Below, in pieces: positions 24,435 through 33,229 of a stretch of DNA of 64,000 nucleotides. Position 1 is the stretch's first letter, and the number at the start of each line of letters is the position of its first letter. This DNA is from an uncultured Collinsella sp. (lineage in GTDB: Bacteria > Actinomycetota > Coriobacteriia > Coriobacteriales > Coriobacteriaceae): contig CABUTR010000005.1 of the NCBI GenBank assembly GCA_902494555.1, forward strand, positions 1 to 64,000, in the 5' to 3' direction. The translations under genes and the position numbers were made by a program. Below the pieces are notes generated by a model. It was given only the letters and a program-made list of their open reading frames with translations, did no database searches and had not been told where the DNA came from.

Positions 24435-25100
24435 TTGGAAGCGCATCAGAAGCAGATAACCGTTTATTCAGAGTGTGCGGAAGGCGCGCCCGTCATCTAC
24501 CTCCCCGTAGTTATGGGCGACGGTAGTGGAGTCTACGAGTGCTGCCGAGAGCTCGACTGCCCACCATTCACCCTTGTCGCCATTGGAGGGCTCGATTGGA
24601 ATCGCGAGCTGAGCCCCTGGGAATGCGACGGAACCGTACGCGATGCCGAGCCCTTTGGTGGACAGGCATCCGAGTTTCTCGATGAACTGCTGAACCGAAT
24701 AATCCCAAAGGTCGAATCATCGCTCCCACAGCCACCTGTTTGGCGTGGCATTGCCGGTTATTCGCTGGCGGGCCTCTTTTCGCTTTGGGCCCTCTGGCAG
24801 ACCGATGTCTTTGACCGCGCCGCAAGCGCATCGGGCTCCCTGTGGTTTCCTGGCTTTATCGACTACGCGCACGAGTACACGATGTCGAACGCGCCCGATG
24901 CCGTCTATCTGTCACTCGGCAAAAAGGAGGCCAAGACACCCAACCGCATGATGAGGCACGTCCTCGAAGACACACGCGCCATGGAAAAACTGCTCGGCGA
25001 AAGTGGTATTCCCGCGACGCTGGAGCTCAACCCCGGCAACCACTTTGCCCAAACTGACCTGCGCATGGCACGCGGCATCCACTGGATACTGACGCATTAA
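24435..25100 (+). CDS. Alpha/beta-hydrolase, esterase-D-like
   Basis: A hydrolase of about 221 residues of the putative-esterase type. GIAGYSLAGLFSLWA holds the nucleophile elbow GYSLAG, NPGNHFAQ near the C-terminus carries the likely catalytic His, and the acid is probably one of the Asp/Glu between. Relatives include enterochelin esterases and S-formylglutathione hydrolases; the substrate cannot be told. The start is uncertain: no ATG precedes the conserved part. TTG at 24435 with GAGAGAAG upstream is favoured, and GTG at 24387 is possible. The gene is bounded by strong terminators on both sides. Confidence 0.7.
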   Translation: MEAHQKQITVYSECAEGAPVIYLPVVMGDGSGVYECCRELDCPPFTLVAIGGLDWNRELSPWECDGTVRDAEPFGGQASEFLDELLNRIIPKVESSLPQPPVWRGIAGYSLAGLFSLWALWQTDVFDRAASASGSLWFPGFIDYAHEYTMSNAPDAVYLSLGKKEAKTPNRMMRHVLEDTRAMEKLLGESGIPATLELNPGNHFAQTDLRMARGIHWILTH

Positions 25101-25140
25101 AAATGGCGTCCACGCGTACATACGCATGGACGCCATTTTT
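25099..25140. terminator. Strong bidirectional terminator
   Basis: AAAAATGGCGTCCA and TGGACGCCATTTTT form a perfect 14-bp stem. The left arm overlaps the stop codon of the esterase gene. It also serves the convergent uracil permease. Confidence 0.9.
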
Positions 25141-25160
25141 AATTTGGCTGAACGCAGCTA

Positions 25161-26495
25161 CTATTCAGCAGTCTCCTCAAGCTCGGAAGTATCGAACTCA
25201 AAGTCGTTACCGGGCAGGATGGCGTTGAGCACAATGCCCGCCAGCGAGCCCACGGCAAGGCCGGAAAGCGAAATGGTCACGCCGCCCAGCTCCAGCACGA
25301 TGGCACCGGCGGTACTGTAGGCAATGCCGAGCGAAAGCACGAGCACCAGAGCCGCCACCAGCACGTTGCGGTTGTTCTGGAAATCAACCTGGTTCTCGAT
25401 GAGGTTGCGCACGCCAACGGCGCTGATCATGCCATAGAGCACGAGCGACACGCCGCCGATTACACACGCCGGCATGGCCGCAATGACAGCAGCAAACTTG
25501 GGGCAGAACGAAAGCACGATAGCGCAGCACGCGGCAATGCGAATCACGCGCGGGTCGAACACGCGCGTCAGGGCGAGCACGCCAGTGTTCTCGCCATACG
25601 TAGTGTTGGCCGGAGCACCAAAGAGCGAAGCAAGAATCGTGGCGAGACCATCGCCGAGCAGCGTGCGATGCAGGCCGGGGTCGGCAATGTAGTTGCGCTC
25701 GCAGGTGGAGCCAATAGCGGAGATATCGCCGATATGCTCGATCATGGTCGCAAAGGCCAGCGGCATGATGGTGATGATGGCCGTCGTGGCAAGACCGCTA
25801 TCGAACTGCGGCCCAAAGAGTGCAAACACCGTGTTGCCCCACACGACGGGCAAGCCAACCCAGGGAGCGGCTGCGACGCCCGAAAAATCGACCTCGCCCA
25901 GCGCAGTCGCAACGGCATAGCTCACCACAACGCCCAGCAGAATCGGCACGATCTTGACCATGCCGCGACCCCAAATGTTGCAGATGACGATTACGGCGAC
26001 GGCAACCACGGCAACGAGCCAGTTGGTCTGGCAGTTGGCAATAGCGGAGCTTGCCAGGATCAGACCGATCGAAATGACGATGGGACCAGTCACCACCGGC
26101 GGGAAGAAACGCATGACACGCTTGGCACCAAAGGCGCGGAACAGGGCCGCAAGCACCGGATAGAGCAGGCCGGCACAAGCTACGCCCAGGCAAGCGTAGG
26201 GCAAAAGCTCGGCCTCGCCGTTGGACGCAATGGCGGCATAACCCGCGATAAAGGCAAACGAGGAGCCCAGGAACGCGGGCACCTTACCGCGCGATAGAAA
26301 ATGAAACAGCAGCGTGCCGATGCCGGCGAACAGAAGCGTCGCCGAAACGGAAAGGCCAGTGAGCACGGGCACGAGCACCGTGGCTCCGAACATCGCAAAC
26401 ATGTGTTGCAAACCCAACACAAACATGCGCGGGCGGCCGAGCGACGATGCATCGTAGATGGCATCGGTGACGGCGGGCGTCGAAGACTGGGACAT
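25161..26495 (-). CDS. uraA: Uracil permease (NCS2, UraA-type)
   Basis: A 444-residue nucleobase:proton symporter with 14 expected spans. LGLQHMFAMFGATVLVPVLTG is the family's first span (in part). FGAPANTTYGENTGVLALTR is the UraA signature in span 10. The xanthine branch differs at this motif, so uracil is most likely. The ATG at 26495 follows AAAGGA. A TACAAT -10 candidate lies 70 bp upstream on the minus strand. It follows the MetE-like gene on the same strand with 122 bp between, and probably has its own promoter. Confidence 0.88.
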   Translation of the reverse strand: MSQSSTPAVTDAIYDASSLGRPRMFVLGLQHMFAMFGATVLVPVLTGLSVSATLLFAGIGTLLFHFLSRGKVPAFLGSSFAFIAGYAAIASNGEAELLPYACLGVACAGLLYPVLAALFRAFGAKRVMRFFPPVVTGPIVISIGLILASSAIANCQTNWLVAVVAVAVIVICNIWGRGMVKIVPILLGVVVSYAVATALGEVDFSGVAAAPWVGLPVVWGNTVFALFGPQFDSGLATTAIITIMPLAFATMIEHIGDISAIGSTCERNYIADPGLHRTLLGDGLATILASLFGAPANTTYGENTGVLALTRVFDPRVIRIAACCAIVLSFCPKFAAVIAAMPACVIGGVSLVLYGMISAVGVRNLIENQVDFQNNRNVLVAALVLVLSLGIAYSTAGAIVLELGGVTISLSGLAVGSLAGIVLNAILPGNDFEFDTSELEETAE

Positions 26496-26617
26496 GGAAG
26501 TCCTTTCGAATGGAAGGGCGATCAGGCATATCGGATAACCTGCCCGAACGATACGATCCGAACCATTGTACGTGATACGCCATGTCTCGCACGCGCCGTC
26601 ACCTGCAAACGGTAGCG

Positions 26618-27751
26618 TTACTTCCAAACGCGCTCGGCAATGCGCCTGACCAGCGCAATCTTTGCCCACTGCTCGTCCTCGGTCAGCTTATTGCCAATCT
26701 CGCAGCTGGCAAAGCCACACTGCGGAGACAGATACAGGTTCTCGAGCGGCACGTACTTTGCCGCCTCGCGGATGCGCTCGACGATAACATCCCCGTTCTC
26801 GAGCTCTGCCGCCTTGGTGGTCACCAAGCCCAGCACGACCTTCTTGCCGGGAGCAACGTACTTGAGCGGCTCAAAACCACCGGCGCGGGGCGTGTCGAAC
26901 TCCAGATAGAACGCGTCAACGTCCTCATGCGCAAACAGATACGGCGCAATGGGGTCGTAGCCGCCTTCAAAAGCGTAGGTGGAGTGGTAGTTGCCGCGGC
27001 ATACATGCGTGTTGATGACCAGATCGTCGGGCTTGCCCGCGATGGCGGCATTGTTGAGCGCCACGCCCAGCTCGCTCACCTTTTGCAGGTCAACCGGGTT
27101 CATGCCGGTCTTGGACACAAAGTCGGTATCGCAATAGATGCCCCAGGTGCAGTCATCAAATTGGATGTTGCGGCAGCCCGCGGCATACAGGTCGGCAATC
27201 ACGGTGCGGTATGCTGCGGCGATGGCATCGGCGAGCTCTTCGTCAGTCTTGTAGACGGCGCGCAGACTCTCCTGCTGGCCATCGCAGCGGTCGAGCGCAA
27301 CCTCCGAGAACGTCTGGATCGGCGCCGGAATGGTCTGGCGCGCGACCTGGCCCTCGCCCTCGAGTGCCTTGACAAATTTGAAGTGCTCGACGAACGGATG
27401 GTTTTCGCCGCTAATGGGACCGGTCACCACGGCAGTGTCGGCGGTAGTCTCCTCATCGTGGAACATGTAGCCCGTGCGCGAGGCGCGGCGCTCAATGCCG
27501 TTGAGTCCCCACATAAAATCGAGATGCCAGTAGCTGCGGCGGAACTCGCCATCGGTGATCACCTGCAAGCCAGCGGCCTTTTGCTTAGCCACCAAATCGC
27601 GAATGGCCTCGTCCTCGACGGCCTTAAGGCCGGCGGCGTCGAGCGTGCCCGCGGCATAGGCGGCACGTGCATCCTTAACAGCCTGGGGACGAAGAAAGCT
27701 GCCGACGATATCGGCGCGAAACGGCGCGTTCGGTTGAATCAAGGTGCTCAT
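26618..27751 (-). CDS. MetE-like cobalamin-independent methyltransferase (YxjG/YxjH type)
   Basis: A 377-residue stand-alone catalytic domain related to the C-terminal half of MetE. It probably transfers a methyl group to homocysteine from a small donor rather than from triglutamyl-folate, since the MetE N-terminal domain is absent. RADIVGSFLRP opens the barrel; INTHVCRGNYHST supplies His and Cys zinc ligands and LSPQCGFAS the distal Cys. The ATG at 27751 follows AAGGGAG. A LysR gene lies just upstream on the same strand, and two palindromes occupy the 155-bp gap, pointing to methionine/sulfur-responsive control. Confidence 0.85.
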   Translation of the reverse strand: MSTLIQPNAPFRADIVGSFLRPQAVKDARAAYAAGTLDAAGLKAVEDEAIRDLVAKQKAAGLQVITDGEFRRSYWHLDFMWGLNGIERRASRTGYMFHDEETTADTAVVTGPISGENHPFVEHFKFVKALEGEGQVARQTIPAPIQTFSEVALDRCDGQQESLRAVYKTDEELADAIAAAYRTVIADLYAAGCRNIQFDDCTWGIYCDTDFVSKTGMNPVDLQKVSELGVALNNAAIAGKPDDLVINTHVCRGNYHSTYAFEGGYDPIAPYLFAHEDVDAFYLEFDTPRAGGFEPLKYVAPGKKVVLGLVTTKAAELENGDVIVERIREAAKYVPLENLYLSPQCGFASCEIGNKLTEDEQWAKIALVRRIAERVWK

Positions 27752-27792
27752 AGATATCTCCCTTTGCATTGGTTGCTTTACTGGGACAGAGT

Positions 27793-27860
27793 ATGAGCGC
27801 TCATATGGCTATCGTAAAATATACGTTTATAACAGTTTGATATAGATGCTTCCTATATCA
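27793..27860 (-). promoter_or_regulatory. Candidate LysR operator upstream of the MetE-like gene
   Basis: TGATATAG (27838-27845) and CTATATCA (27853-27860) form a perfect inverted repeat with a 7-nt spacer. ATGAGCGCTCAT (27793-27804) is a second, perfect palindrome nearer the gene. The first has the dyad shape of LysR boxes and resembles the AT-rich boxes of methionine/cysteine LysR regulators. Confidence 0.55.
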
Positions 27861-27906
27861 GTCTGGACTGCCATAAAGAAATTTGACCCGCGCGGAGCAC
27901 AGCAGC

Positions 27907-28803
27907 CTAGATATGCTGACGAATCGCGTCGATATAGGCCTGCCCATAGCGCGTGAGCGTCGTATTTTTGCGCGTGATAATGCCGATCTCCATGTATTCG
28001 TCCACATCGAGCGGAATCGAGATAATACCCGGCCCGTTGAGCTCGTGGCTGATCACGCCCGAACACACCGTGTAACCGTTAAGGCCCATAGCTAGGTTGA
28101 ACAACGTCGCACGGTCACGCACGCGGATATTCTTGCGACGCTCAAAGGTCGAGGTCAGTTCCTCGGAATAGTAAAACGAGTTATAGCTGCCCTGCTCATA
28201 GGACAGGAACGGGTAGTCCTCGAGATCTTCGAGCGTCACGCTGGCATGGTCCGCCAGTGGATGGTCGGCGCACACGAAGACATGCGGCGTAGCGCAGAAA
28301 AGCCCCTCGAATACGAGCTCGTTGGCGGCAAGCATGCGCTCGATAACCTCGCGGTTATGCTCAGATAAGTACAGGATGCCCAGTTCGCTTTTCATATGCG
28401 CGACATCCTCGATAATCTCGTGAGTCTGCTCCTCGCGCAGGGTGAAGTCGTAACGCGCGGCATCGAACTCGCGGATCACGTCAACAAACGCGTTAACGGC
28501 AAAGGAATAATGCTGGCAACTCACGCTAAAGTGCGGCACCTGCTCGGACGTGCCTTTGTACTTGCCCTCGAGCAGGTCGGCCTGGTCGAGCACCTGGCGC
28601 GCGTAGCCCAAGAAGGTCTCGCCTTCCTCGGACACAATGACGCCCTTGTTGGTGCGCTCAAAGATATGCACACCCATCTCGTTTTCGAGATCGCGGATCG
28701 ACGCGGTGATCGAGGGCTGCGACACAAAGAGCCGGCGCGAGGCCTCGGTGATGCTGCCGCATTCGGCAACCTTAACGACATATCTGAGCTGCTGAAGCTT
28801 CAT
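27907..28803 (-). CDS. LysR-family regulator, probable control of methionine methyltransferase
   Basis: A 298-residue regulator. Winged helix at 1-60 (SITEASRRLFVSQPSITASI), effector-binding domain about 90-298. The sequence style is that of the CysB/CmbR/MtaR-like group. The start at 28803 has GGAGAAGG close upstream. The gene begins 10 bases after the HAD gene stop, so those two are probably co-transcribed, and it reads toward the MetE-like gene, with the dyad TGATATAG-N7-CTATATCA between. Its effector is likely a sulfur metabolite (inference). Confidence 0.87.
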   Translation of the reverse strand: MKLQQLRYVVKVAECGSITEASRRLFVSQPSITASIRDLENEMGVHIFERTNKGVIVSEEGETFLGYARQVLDQADLLEGKYKGTSEQVPHFSVSCQHYSFAVNAFVDVIREFDAARYDFTLREEQTHEIIEDVAHMKSELGILYLSEHNREVIERMLAANELVFEGLFCATPHVFVCADHPLADHASVTLEDLEDYPFLSYEQGSYNSFYYSEELTSTFERRKNIRVRDRATLFNLAMGLNGYTVCSGVISHELNGPGIISIPLDVDEYMEIGIITRKNTTLTRYGQAYIDAIRQHI

Positions 28804-28813
28804 AGCCTTCTCC

Positions 28814-29722
28814 CTAGACGTTCGTGACGTCGAAACCCGTCGCGTCCATCTGACGCATAAACGACGGCATCTCCCCCGTCGCGGCGCAGGCGGCAATCTG
28901 ATGTAGAGCCCCGGCGACCGCATCGTCTGCCGCAGCGCCGATATGCCAGCGCGCGGCAGCCGTGACGGCCTCGTTGGCATTGGCGACTGCAACGGAATTG
29001 GGAACGGCATCGATCATGGGCAAATCGTTATCGGAATCGCCGAATACGGCCACCTCGTCGGGCGTCAGGCCCAAAGCGCGCGCCAGCTCCAGCGCAGCAC
29101 AGCCCTTGTCCCAGCCGGTCGGAAGAACGTCGAACAGGCGCACGCGGTTGTTGGGAAACACGAGCGAGAGCTCCGGCACCTCGGCGGCAACACGCTCGCG
29201 CAGCTCGGCGAGCTCCTCGCGCGAACGGGCACTCCAGATATTCGCCTTGTATACCGGGGCATCGTCAACGACAGGGCGACAGGGAGCCTCTTCGCCCTTG
29301 AGCCACGCGTTGCCGCCTGACTCCATGGCGCGACGCACACGCTCAGGATCGCTTGTCACGCAATAGGCGTCGTTGTCCCAAAAGTCATCACCCAGACGGT
29401 AGACTTTTAGAAATGTATCGTCGGTCTCTTGCTCCAGATAGTCGGCCAAACGCATCAGAGCATCGTTGTCGATTGCGCGCGAGGCGACTACTTCGCCGTC
29501 AACAAACATCACCTGGCCGTTACAGAACGCACCGGTCGAATAACACCCGGAACGGTTTTTGAACATCCAGCCCATCGCGGACGGCTGACGACCCGAAACC
29601 GGCCCAAAGTGCAAACCCGCCGCCTGCATGGCATGAATACCCTCAATGGCGTAGTCGCTGGCGCCGTCATGCCCGGCTGGAATCAGTGTATCGTCCATAT
29701 CGGTCAGCACAAGTTTGATCAT
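28814..29722 (-). CDS. HAD-superfamily hydrolase, Cof type
   Basis: A 302-residue phosphatase. Motif I VLTDMDDTLIP carries the nucleophile and acid Asp, motif II is GPVSGR, motif III Lys is in GWDKGCA and motif IV is FGDSDNDLPM. A C2-type cap occupies about 85-200. Such enzymes dephosphorylate sugar phosphates, FMN or cofactor intermediates; substrate unknown. It heads a likely two-gene transcript with the LysR gene. A long palindrome lies about 40 bp upstream. Confidence 0.88.
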   Translation of the reverse strand: MIKLVLTDMDDTLIPAGHDGASDYAIEGIHAMQAAGLHFGPVSGRQPSAMGWMFKNRSGCYSTGAFCNGQVMFVDGEVVASRAIDNDALMRLADYLEQETDDTFLKVYRLGDDFWDNDAYCVTSDPERVRRAMESGGNAWLKGEEAPCRPVVDDAPVYKANIWSARSREELAELRERVAAEVPELSLVFPNNRVRLFDVLPTGWDKGCAALELARALGLTPDEVAVFGDSDNDLPMIDAVPNSVAVANANEAVTAAARWHIGAAADDAVAGALHQIAACAATGEMPSFMRQMDATGFDVTNV

Positions 29723-29762
29723 AGAGTCCCCTCGGTCATTCTTAATCCCATCTATTGTACCG

Positions 29763-29864
29763 ACCTGCCAAAAAGGGACAGGTTTATTTCGGCAGGTTTC
29801 ATCTGGGAAAACGCAAAGTCCCAGTTGTTACCTGCCGAAATAAACCTGTCCCTTTTTGGCAGGT
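29763..29864. repeat. Full palindrome with perfect 35-bp arms, AAATAAACCTGTCCC family
   Basis: ACCTGCCAAAAAGGGACAGG and the rest of a 35-bp arm (29763-29797) recur inverted at 29830-29864. The 32-nt centre holds CTGGGA/TCCCAG. Half copies are at 13310-13355 and 56130-56180. Perfect arms indicate recent origin or active maintenance. It lies directly upstream of the TPP riboswitch. Confidence 0.9.
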
Positions 29865-29887
29865 GCGCTAGTATAGGGAACAACAGA

Positions 29888-29986
29888 TTCGATGCGGGAG
29901 TGCCGGCGGTGCAAACCACAAGGCTGAGAGGGCATGGGGCCCAATCCTTTGAACCTGTCAGTTAATGCTGGCGTAGGGAGCATGCC
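29888..29986 (+). promoter_or_regulatory. TPP (thiamine pyrophosphate) riboswitch
   Basis: The conserved core is clear: CGGGAGTGCCG at the start, AAGGCTGAGAGGGC, CCTTTGAACCTGTCAGTTAA, TGCTGGCGTAGGGAGC at the end. TPP binding represses downstream thiamine genes. The expression platform is the terminator hairpin at 29996-30026. Confidence 0.95.
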
Positions 29987-29995
29987 GCCTTTACA

Positions 29996-30026
29996 GGGGC
30001 GCTGTCTATGCACAGCGCCCCTTTTC
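29996..30026 (+). terminator. Riboswitch-linked terminator
   Basis: GGGGCGCTGT pairs with ACAGCGCCCC around CTATGC, followed by TTTTCT. It starts about ten bases after the TPP aptamer and 22 bases before thiM, the expected place for a transcription-off switch. Confidence 0.9.
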
Positions 30027-30047
30027 TATGCCAAGGAGGCATGTGCA

Positions 30048-30887
30048 GTGATTGATTCGAAACAGCTTAAGCAAAACGTGATCAAGGCCGTGGGGGAGAT
30101 TCGCGCCACCAATCCGATGGCCGGCTCCATCACCAACACGGTGACGATCGACTTTGTCGCCAACGCGCAGCTCGCCGTGGGCGGTTCGGCCGCCATGGTC
30201 TATCTACCCGACGAGGGCGAGGCACTCGTTGCCGGCGGCGGCGCCATCTATCTCAACATGGGCACGCTCTTCCCCATCTACGAGCAGACGATTCCCCGCG
30301 CGGCCAAGGCGGCACACGACGCCGGCAAGCCCTGGGTGCTCGATCCGGTGGGCCTGGGCATTGGCAGCCTGCGCACCCAGCTGGTAAACGAACTCAAGCA
30401 GTACAAGCCCGCCATCGTGCGCGGCAACGCCTCCGAGATCATCGCGCTCGCCGGCCTGTGGGGTCTTGAAGGCGAGGCGGCCAATCTGAGCCGCGTGCGC
30501 GGTGTCGATACCACCGACACTGTCGACGCCGCCCGCGATGCCGCCGTGGCGCTCGCCCGCTACACTGGCGGCGCCGTGGTCGTCTCGGGCGAAGTCGACC
30601 TGATTACCGACGGCACGACCGTGGCCAAGTCCCACGGCGGCAGCCCGCTCATGTCCAAGATCACCGGCTGCGGTTGCTCGCAAGGCGGCGTACTGGCCGT
30701 GTACGCCTGTGCTGCCGATCCGTTTACGGCAGCCATCTGCGGCACCGCCGTCTACAACGTCGCCGGTACGCGTGCCGCCGCTGTCGCCGATGCCCCGGCA
30801 AGCTTTAAGGTCGCCTTTATCGACGAGCTCTACCGCGCGACCGCCCAGGATATTGCCGACAACCAACTCGAACTCGAGGAGGCATAA
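30048..30887 (+). CDS. thiM: Hydroxyethylthiazole kinase ThiM
   Basis: A 279-residue kinase that phosphorylates 4-methyl-5-(2-hydroxyethyl)thiazole for thiamine salvage. TNPMAGSITNTVTIDFVAN is the N-terminal substrate region, RGNASEIIALAG the conserved motif, and KITGCGCSQGGVLAVYA the anion hole with the catalytic Cys (the usual GTGC reads GCGC here). I place the start at GTG 30048: AAGGAGG lies eight bases upstream, and the earlier in-frame part lies inside the riboswitch. First gene of the thiM - thiamine-binding protein - thiE operon. Confidence 0.95.
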   Translation: MIDSKQLKQNVIKAVGEIRATNPMAGSITNTVTIDFVANAQLAVGGSAAMVYLPDEGEALVAGGGAIYLNMGTLFPIYEQTIPRAAKAAHDAGKPWVLDPVGLGIGSLRTQLVNELKQYKPAIVRGNASEIIALAGLWGLEGEAANLSRVRGVDTTDTVDAARDAAVALARYTGGAVVVSGEVDLITDGTTVAKSHGGSPLMSKITGCGCSQGGVLAVYACAADPFTAAICGTAVYNVAGTRAAAVADAPASFKVAFIDELYRATAQDIADNQLELEEA

Positions 30888-30890
30888 GCC

Positions 30891-31232
30891 ATGTCCGAGT
30901 CCACAACCAGCGCCGGCATGAACACACTCGTCGCCGTGGCCATCGCCCCGTGCGGCACCGGCGATGAGCTGTCCGCCGAGGTCGCCGAGGTCGTGCGCGT
31001 CATTCGCGAGAGTGGCCTTCCCAACCGCACCAGCTCGATGTTCACCGAGATCGAGGGCGACTGGGACGAGGTCATGCAGGTCGTGCGCGACGCAACCTTT
31101 GTGCTGGCGAGCAAGGGCATCCGGACCGAAGTCGTGCTCAAGGCAGATATTCGACCCGGATTTACCGACACCATGACCGGCAAACTCGAGCGCATGGAAG
31201 CGCAGATCAAAAAGCAGGAGGAAGCACGATGA
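30891..31232 (+). CDS. Thiamine-binding protein (MTH1187/YkoF-like)
   Basis: A 113-residue ferredoxin-like-fold protein. VAVAIAPCGTGDELSAEV and LPNRTSSMFTEIEGDWDEV are typical of the small DUF77/thiamine-binding family. Relatives bind thiamine or hydroxymethylpyrimidine and may deliver it to transport or salvage enzymes. It starts 3 bases after the thiM stop and overlaps thiE by 4 bases (ATGA), so it is translationally coupled within a TPP-controlled operon, which supports a thiamine role. Confidence 0.85.
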   Translation: MSESTTSAGMNTLVAVAIAPCGTGDELSAEVAEVVRVIRESGLPNRTSSMFTEIEGDWDEVMQVVRDATFVLASKGIRTEVVLKADIRPGFTDTMTGKLERMEAQIKKQEEAR

Positions 31233-31924
31233 GCATCCGCGACAACCTTGATATCTCCGCCTATCTGGTACTCGGCCCCGAAAACACCCTCGGGCGCCCC
31301 GTGGGCGATGTGGTGGCCCAGGCACTCGACGCCGGCTTTACCTGCATCCAGGTGCGCTCCAAGGTGGCAAGCGCCCGCGAGATCATCGCGCTGACGGGCG
31401 ATGCCGCGCAGGCAATCGCACAGGCCGGCAAGACCGGTCAGGTCGCCCTGCTGATCGACGACCGTCTGGATTGTGTGCTTGCCGCGCGCGAGCAGGGTAT
31501 TGCTGTCGACGGCGTGCACGTGGGTCAGAGCGATATTCCCGTCGAGGTCTGTCGCAAGCTGCTGGGCCCCGATGCCATCGTGGGCCTTTCGGCCCGCTGC
31601 GAGGAGATGCTCGAGTACGTCAAGACCGCCGACATGAGTCTGGTCGACTACCTGGGCATCGGCCCGCTCCACGAGACCGAGACCAAGCGCGACTGCGGAC
31701 GCGCGGCCGATGGCTCCATCATCACCAAGAGCTTTGAGGACCTGGCCGCACTCCACATGGCAAGCCCCGTGCCCATCGTGGTGGGCGGCGGCGTTAAGAC
31801 GGCCGACTTGCCGCAGCTTAAGGCAACCGGCGTCGACGGCTTCTTTGTGGTGAGCGCCGTCTGCAGCGCCGATGACCCCCACGCCGCAGCCAAGGAGCTC
31901 GTCGACACCTGGCAGCAGGCATAG
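31229..31924 (+). CDS. thiE: Thiamine phosphate synthase ThiE
   Basis: A 231-residue TIM-barrel enzyme that joins HMP pyrophosphate and thiazole phosphate. LLIDDRLDCVLA and DGVHVGQSDIPV bind the pyrophosphate/Mg, DYLGIGPLHETETK is the thiazole phosphate loop, and PIVVGGGVKTADLPQLKATG completes the barrel. It overlaps the preceding gene by four bases. thiD, often in such clusters, is not in the window, so HMP-PP must come from elsewhere. Confidence 0.93.
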   Translation: MSIRDNLDISAYLVLGPENTLGRPVGDVVAQALDAGFTCIQVRSKVASAREIIALTGDAAQAIAQAGKTGQVALLIDDRLDCVLAAREQGIAVDGVHVGQSDIPVEVCRKLLGPDAIVGLSARCEEMLEYVKTADMSLVDYLGIGPLHETETKRDCGRAADGSIITKSFEDLAALHMASPVPIVVGGGVKTADLPQLKATGVDGFFVVSAVCSADDPHAAAKELVDTWQQA

Positions 31925-31968
31925 ACATAGGCCGAGCAGCTACTCCGCAGCCTCATATCTTCAGCAAT

Positions 31969-32014
31969 GGAAAGCGCATCCCAGTTTGGACGTCCATTCC
32001 GGGATGCGCTTTCC
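31969..32014. terminator. Hairpin between thiE and the patatin gene
   Basis: GGAAAGCGCATCCC and GGGATGCGCTTTCC form a perfect 14-bp stem with an 18-nt loop, between two convergent genes. The loop TTGGACGTCCA is itself palindromic. No long T-run. Confidence 0.65.
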
Positions 32015-32035
32015 GCCGAGCCCATGGCAGTTTGC

Positions 32036-32905
32036 CTACCCCGCCAGATACGCTTCCAACGCCGGCAAAGTCGCCTCCGCATCGTGGCGGCCGACCTGGT
32101 AGATGCGCTCGAGCTCATCCGGTTCGCGGCACAGCGACGGCACCTTCACCGATTCGCTCGGCCGCACCACAAAGACCTCGCCGGCAGCCTCGCGACGTGC
32201 CAGGTCATCGAGCGTGGCATTGTAGACCTCATGCCGATGCTCAAGCGCTGCGACAAACTCCGGATAGTGACGGAACACGCGCCGCAGCATGGACATCACA
32301 CTGTTGGGCTGCTTCACAAAGCCCGCCGGCTGCGTGAGCACCACGATATTGCGGTCATACCCCTGCGCAAACAGCCATGCGCTGGGGATAGAATCAGCCA
32401 CGCCACCATCCAGATACTTATGCCCGTCAATAGCAACGGGACGCGTCGCCACAGGAATAGCAGACGACGCCCGGATCCACTCGATATCGCGCTCGTCGCC
32501 ATACGGCAAATCGTGATAGACAGCCTTGCCCGTCTCGATATCGGTACACACGCACGTAAATCGCATGGGACAGGCGCGATACGCCTCCAAGTCGATGGGA
32601 TCGCGCTCAATGGGCACCTCGTGATAGGCAAAATCGGCATTGAACATGTCACCGGTTCGCAGCCAGCTTGTCACGCTCGCATAGCGCTTGTCGGCACAAT
32701 AGGCCTTGTTGTAGCGAATGGCGCGCCCAATCTGCCGCGATTTAAAGTTGTAGCCAAACGCCGCGCCCGCCGAAACGCCCACCATATGGTCGCAGGTCAA
32801 ACCGTGCTCCATCCAAACGTCGAGCACGCCCGCCGTATACATACCGCGGTAGCCGCCTCCCTCGAGCGCAAGCCCCACCGTGCGCGTCGTATCCGGCTGT
32901 GCCAT
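32036..32905 (-). CDS. Patatin-like phospholipase
   Basis: A 289-residue patatin-domain hydrolase (YjjU/RssA-like) acting on acyl lipids. LALEGGGYRGMYTAGVLD is the oxyanion glycine motif, GVSAGAAFGYN the nucleophile GxSxG, and YLDGGVADSIP the catalytic DGG. No signal peptide is seen, so a cytoplasmic or membrane-surface role is likely. The ATG at 32905 follows GGAG; upstream in-frame starts are less supported. Confidence 0.88.
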   Translation of the reverse strand: MAQPDTTRTVGLALEGGGYRGMYTAGVLDVWMEHGLTCDHMVGVSAGAAFGYNFKSRQIGRAIRYNKAYCADKRYASVTSWLRTGDMFNADFAYHEVPIERDPIDLEAYRACPMRFTCVCTDIETGKAVYHDLPYGDERDIEWIRASSAIPVATRPVAIDGHKYLDGGVADSIPSAWLFAQGYDRNIVVLTQPAGFVKQPNSVMSMLRRVFRHYPEFVAALEHRHEVYNATLDDLARREAAGEVFVVRPSESVKVPSLCREPDELERIYQVGRHDAEATLPALEAYLAG

Positions 32906-33229
32906 GTGACCATCTCCGTTCCTGCGTTTTAAAACGGGACAAGTATACCCGTCAACATATATCGACTCAGTCGCATTTTCATCGAACATCGCATTGTCGC
33001 GCTACCGCTTGGCGAATAGTAGCCGCCAACAGCATGGACACCCATATATAATTGCGTACTGTTGTTTACACTACTCAGCAGTTATCAACAGCGAACATTA
33101 GCCGGCAAAGTAACTCAACAACGCAGCAAGGCGGGGGCCTGGATACACGCAAGGCGCCGAGCAACGACGCGTGTACACTACGAGCTCGACCGACGCCATC
33201 CGCCCCGACCCCAGAAAGCCGCTTACAAC
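32906..33229. other. Divergent intergenic region without a recognisable gene
   Basis: No conserved reading frame. A perfect TATAAT box lies at 33047-33052 on the plus strand, within ATATATAATTG, but the -35 region is poor. It may serve the c-di-GMP gene downstream. The remainder shows nothing I can name. Confidence 0.4.
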
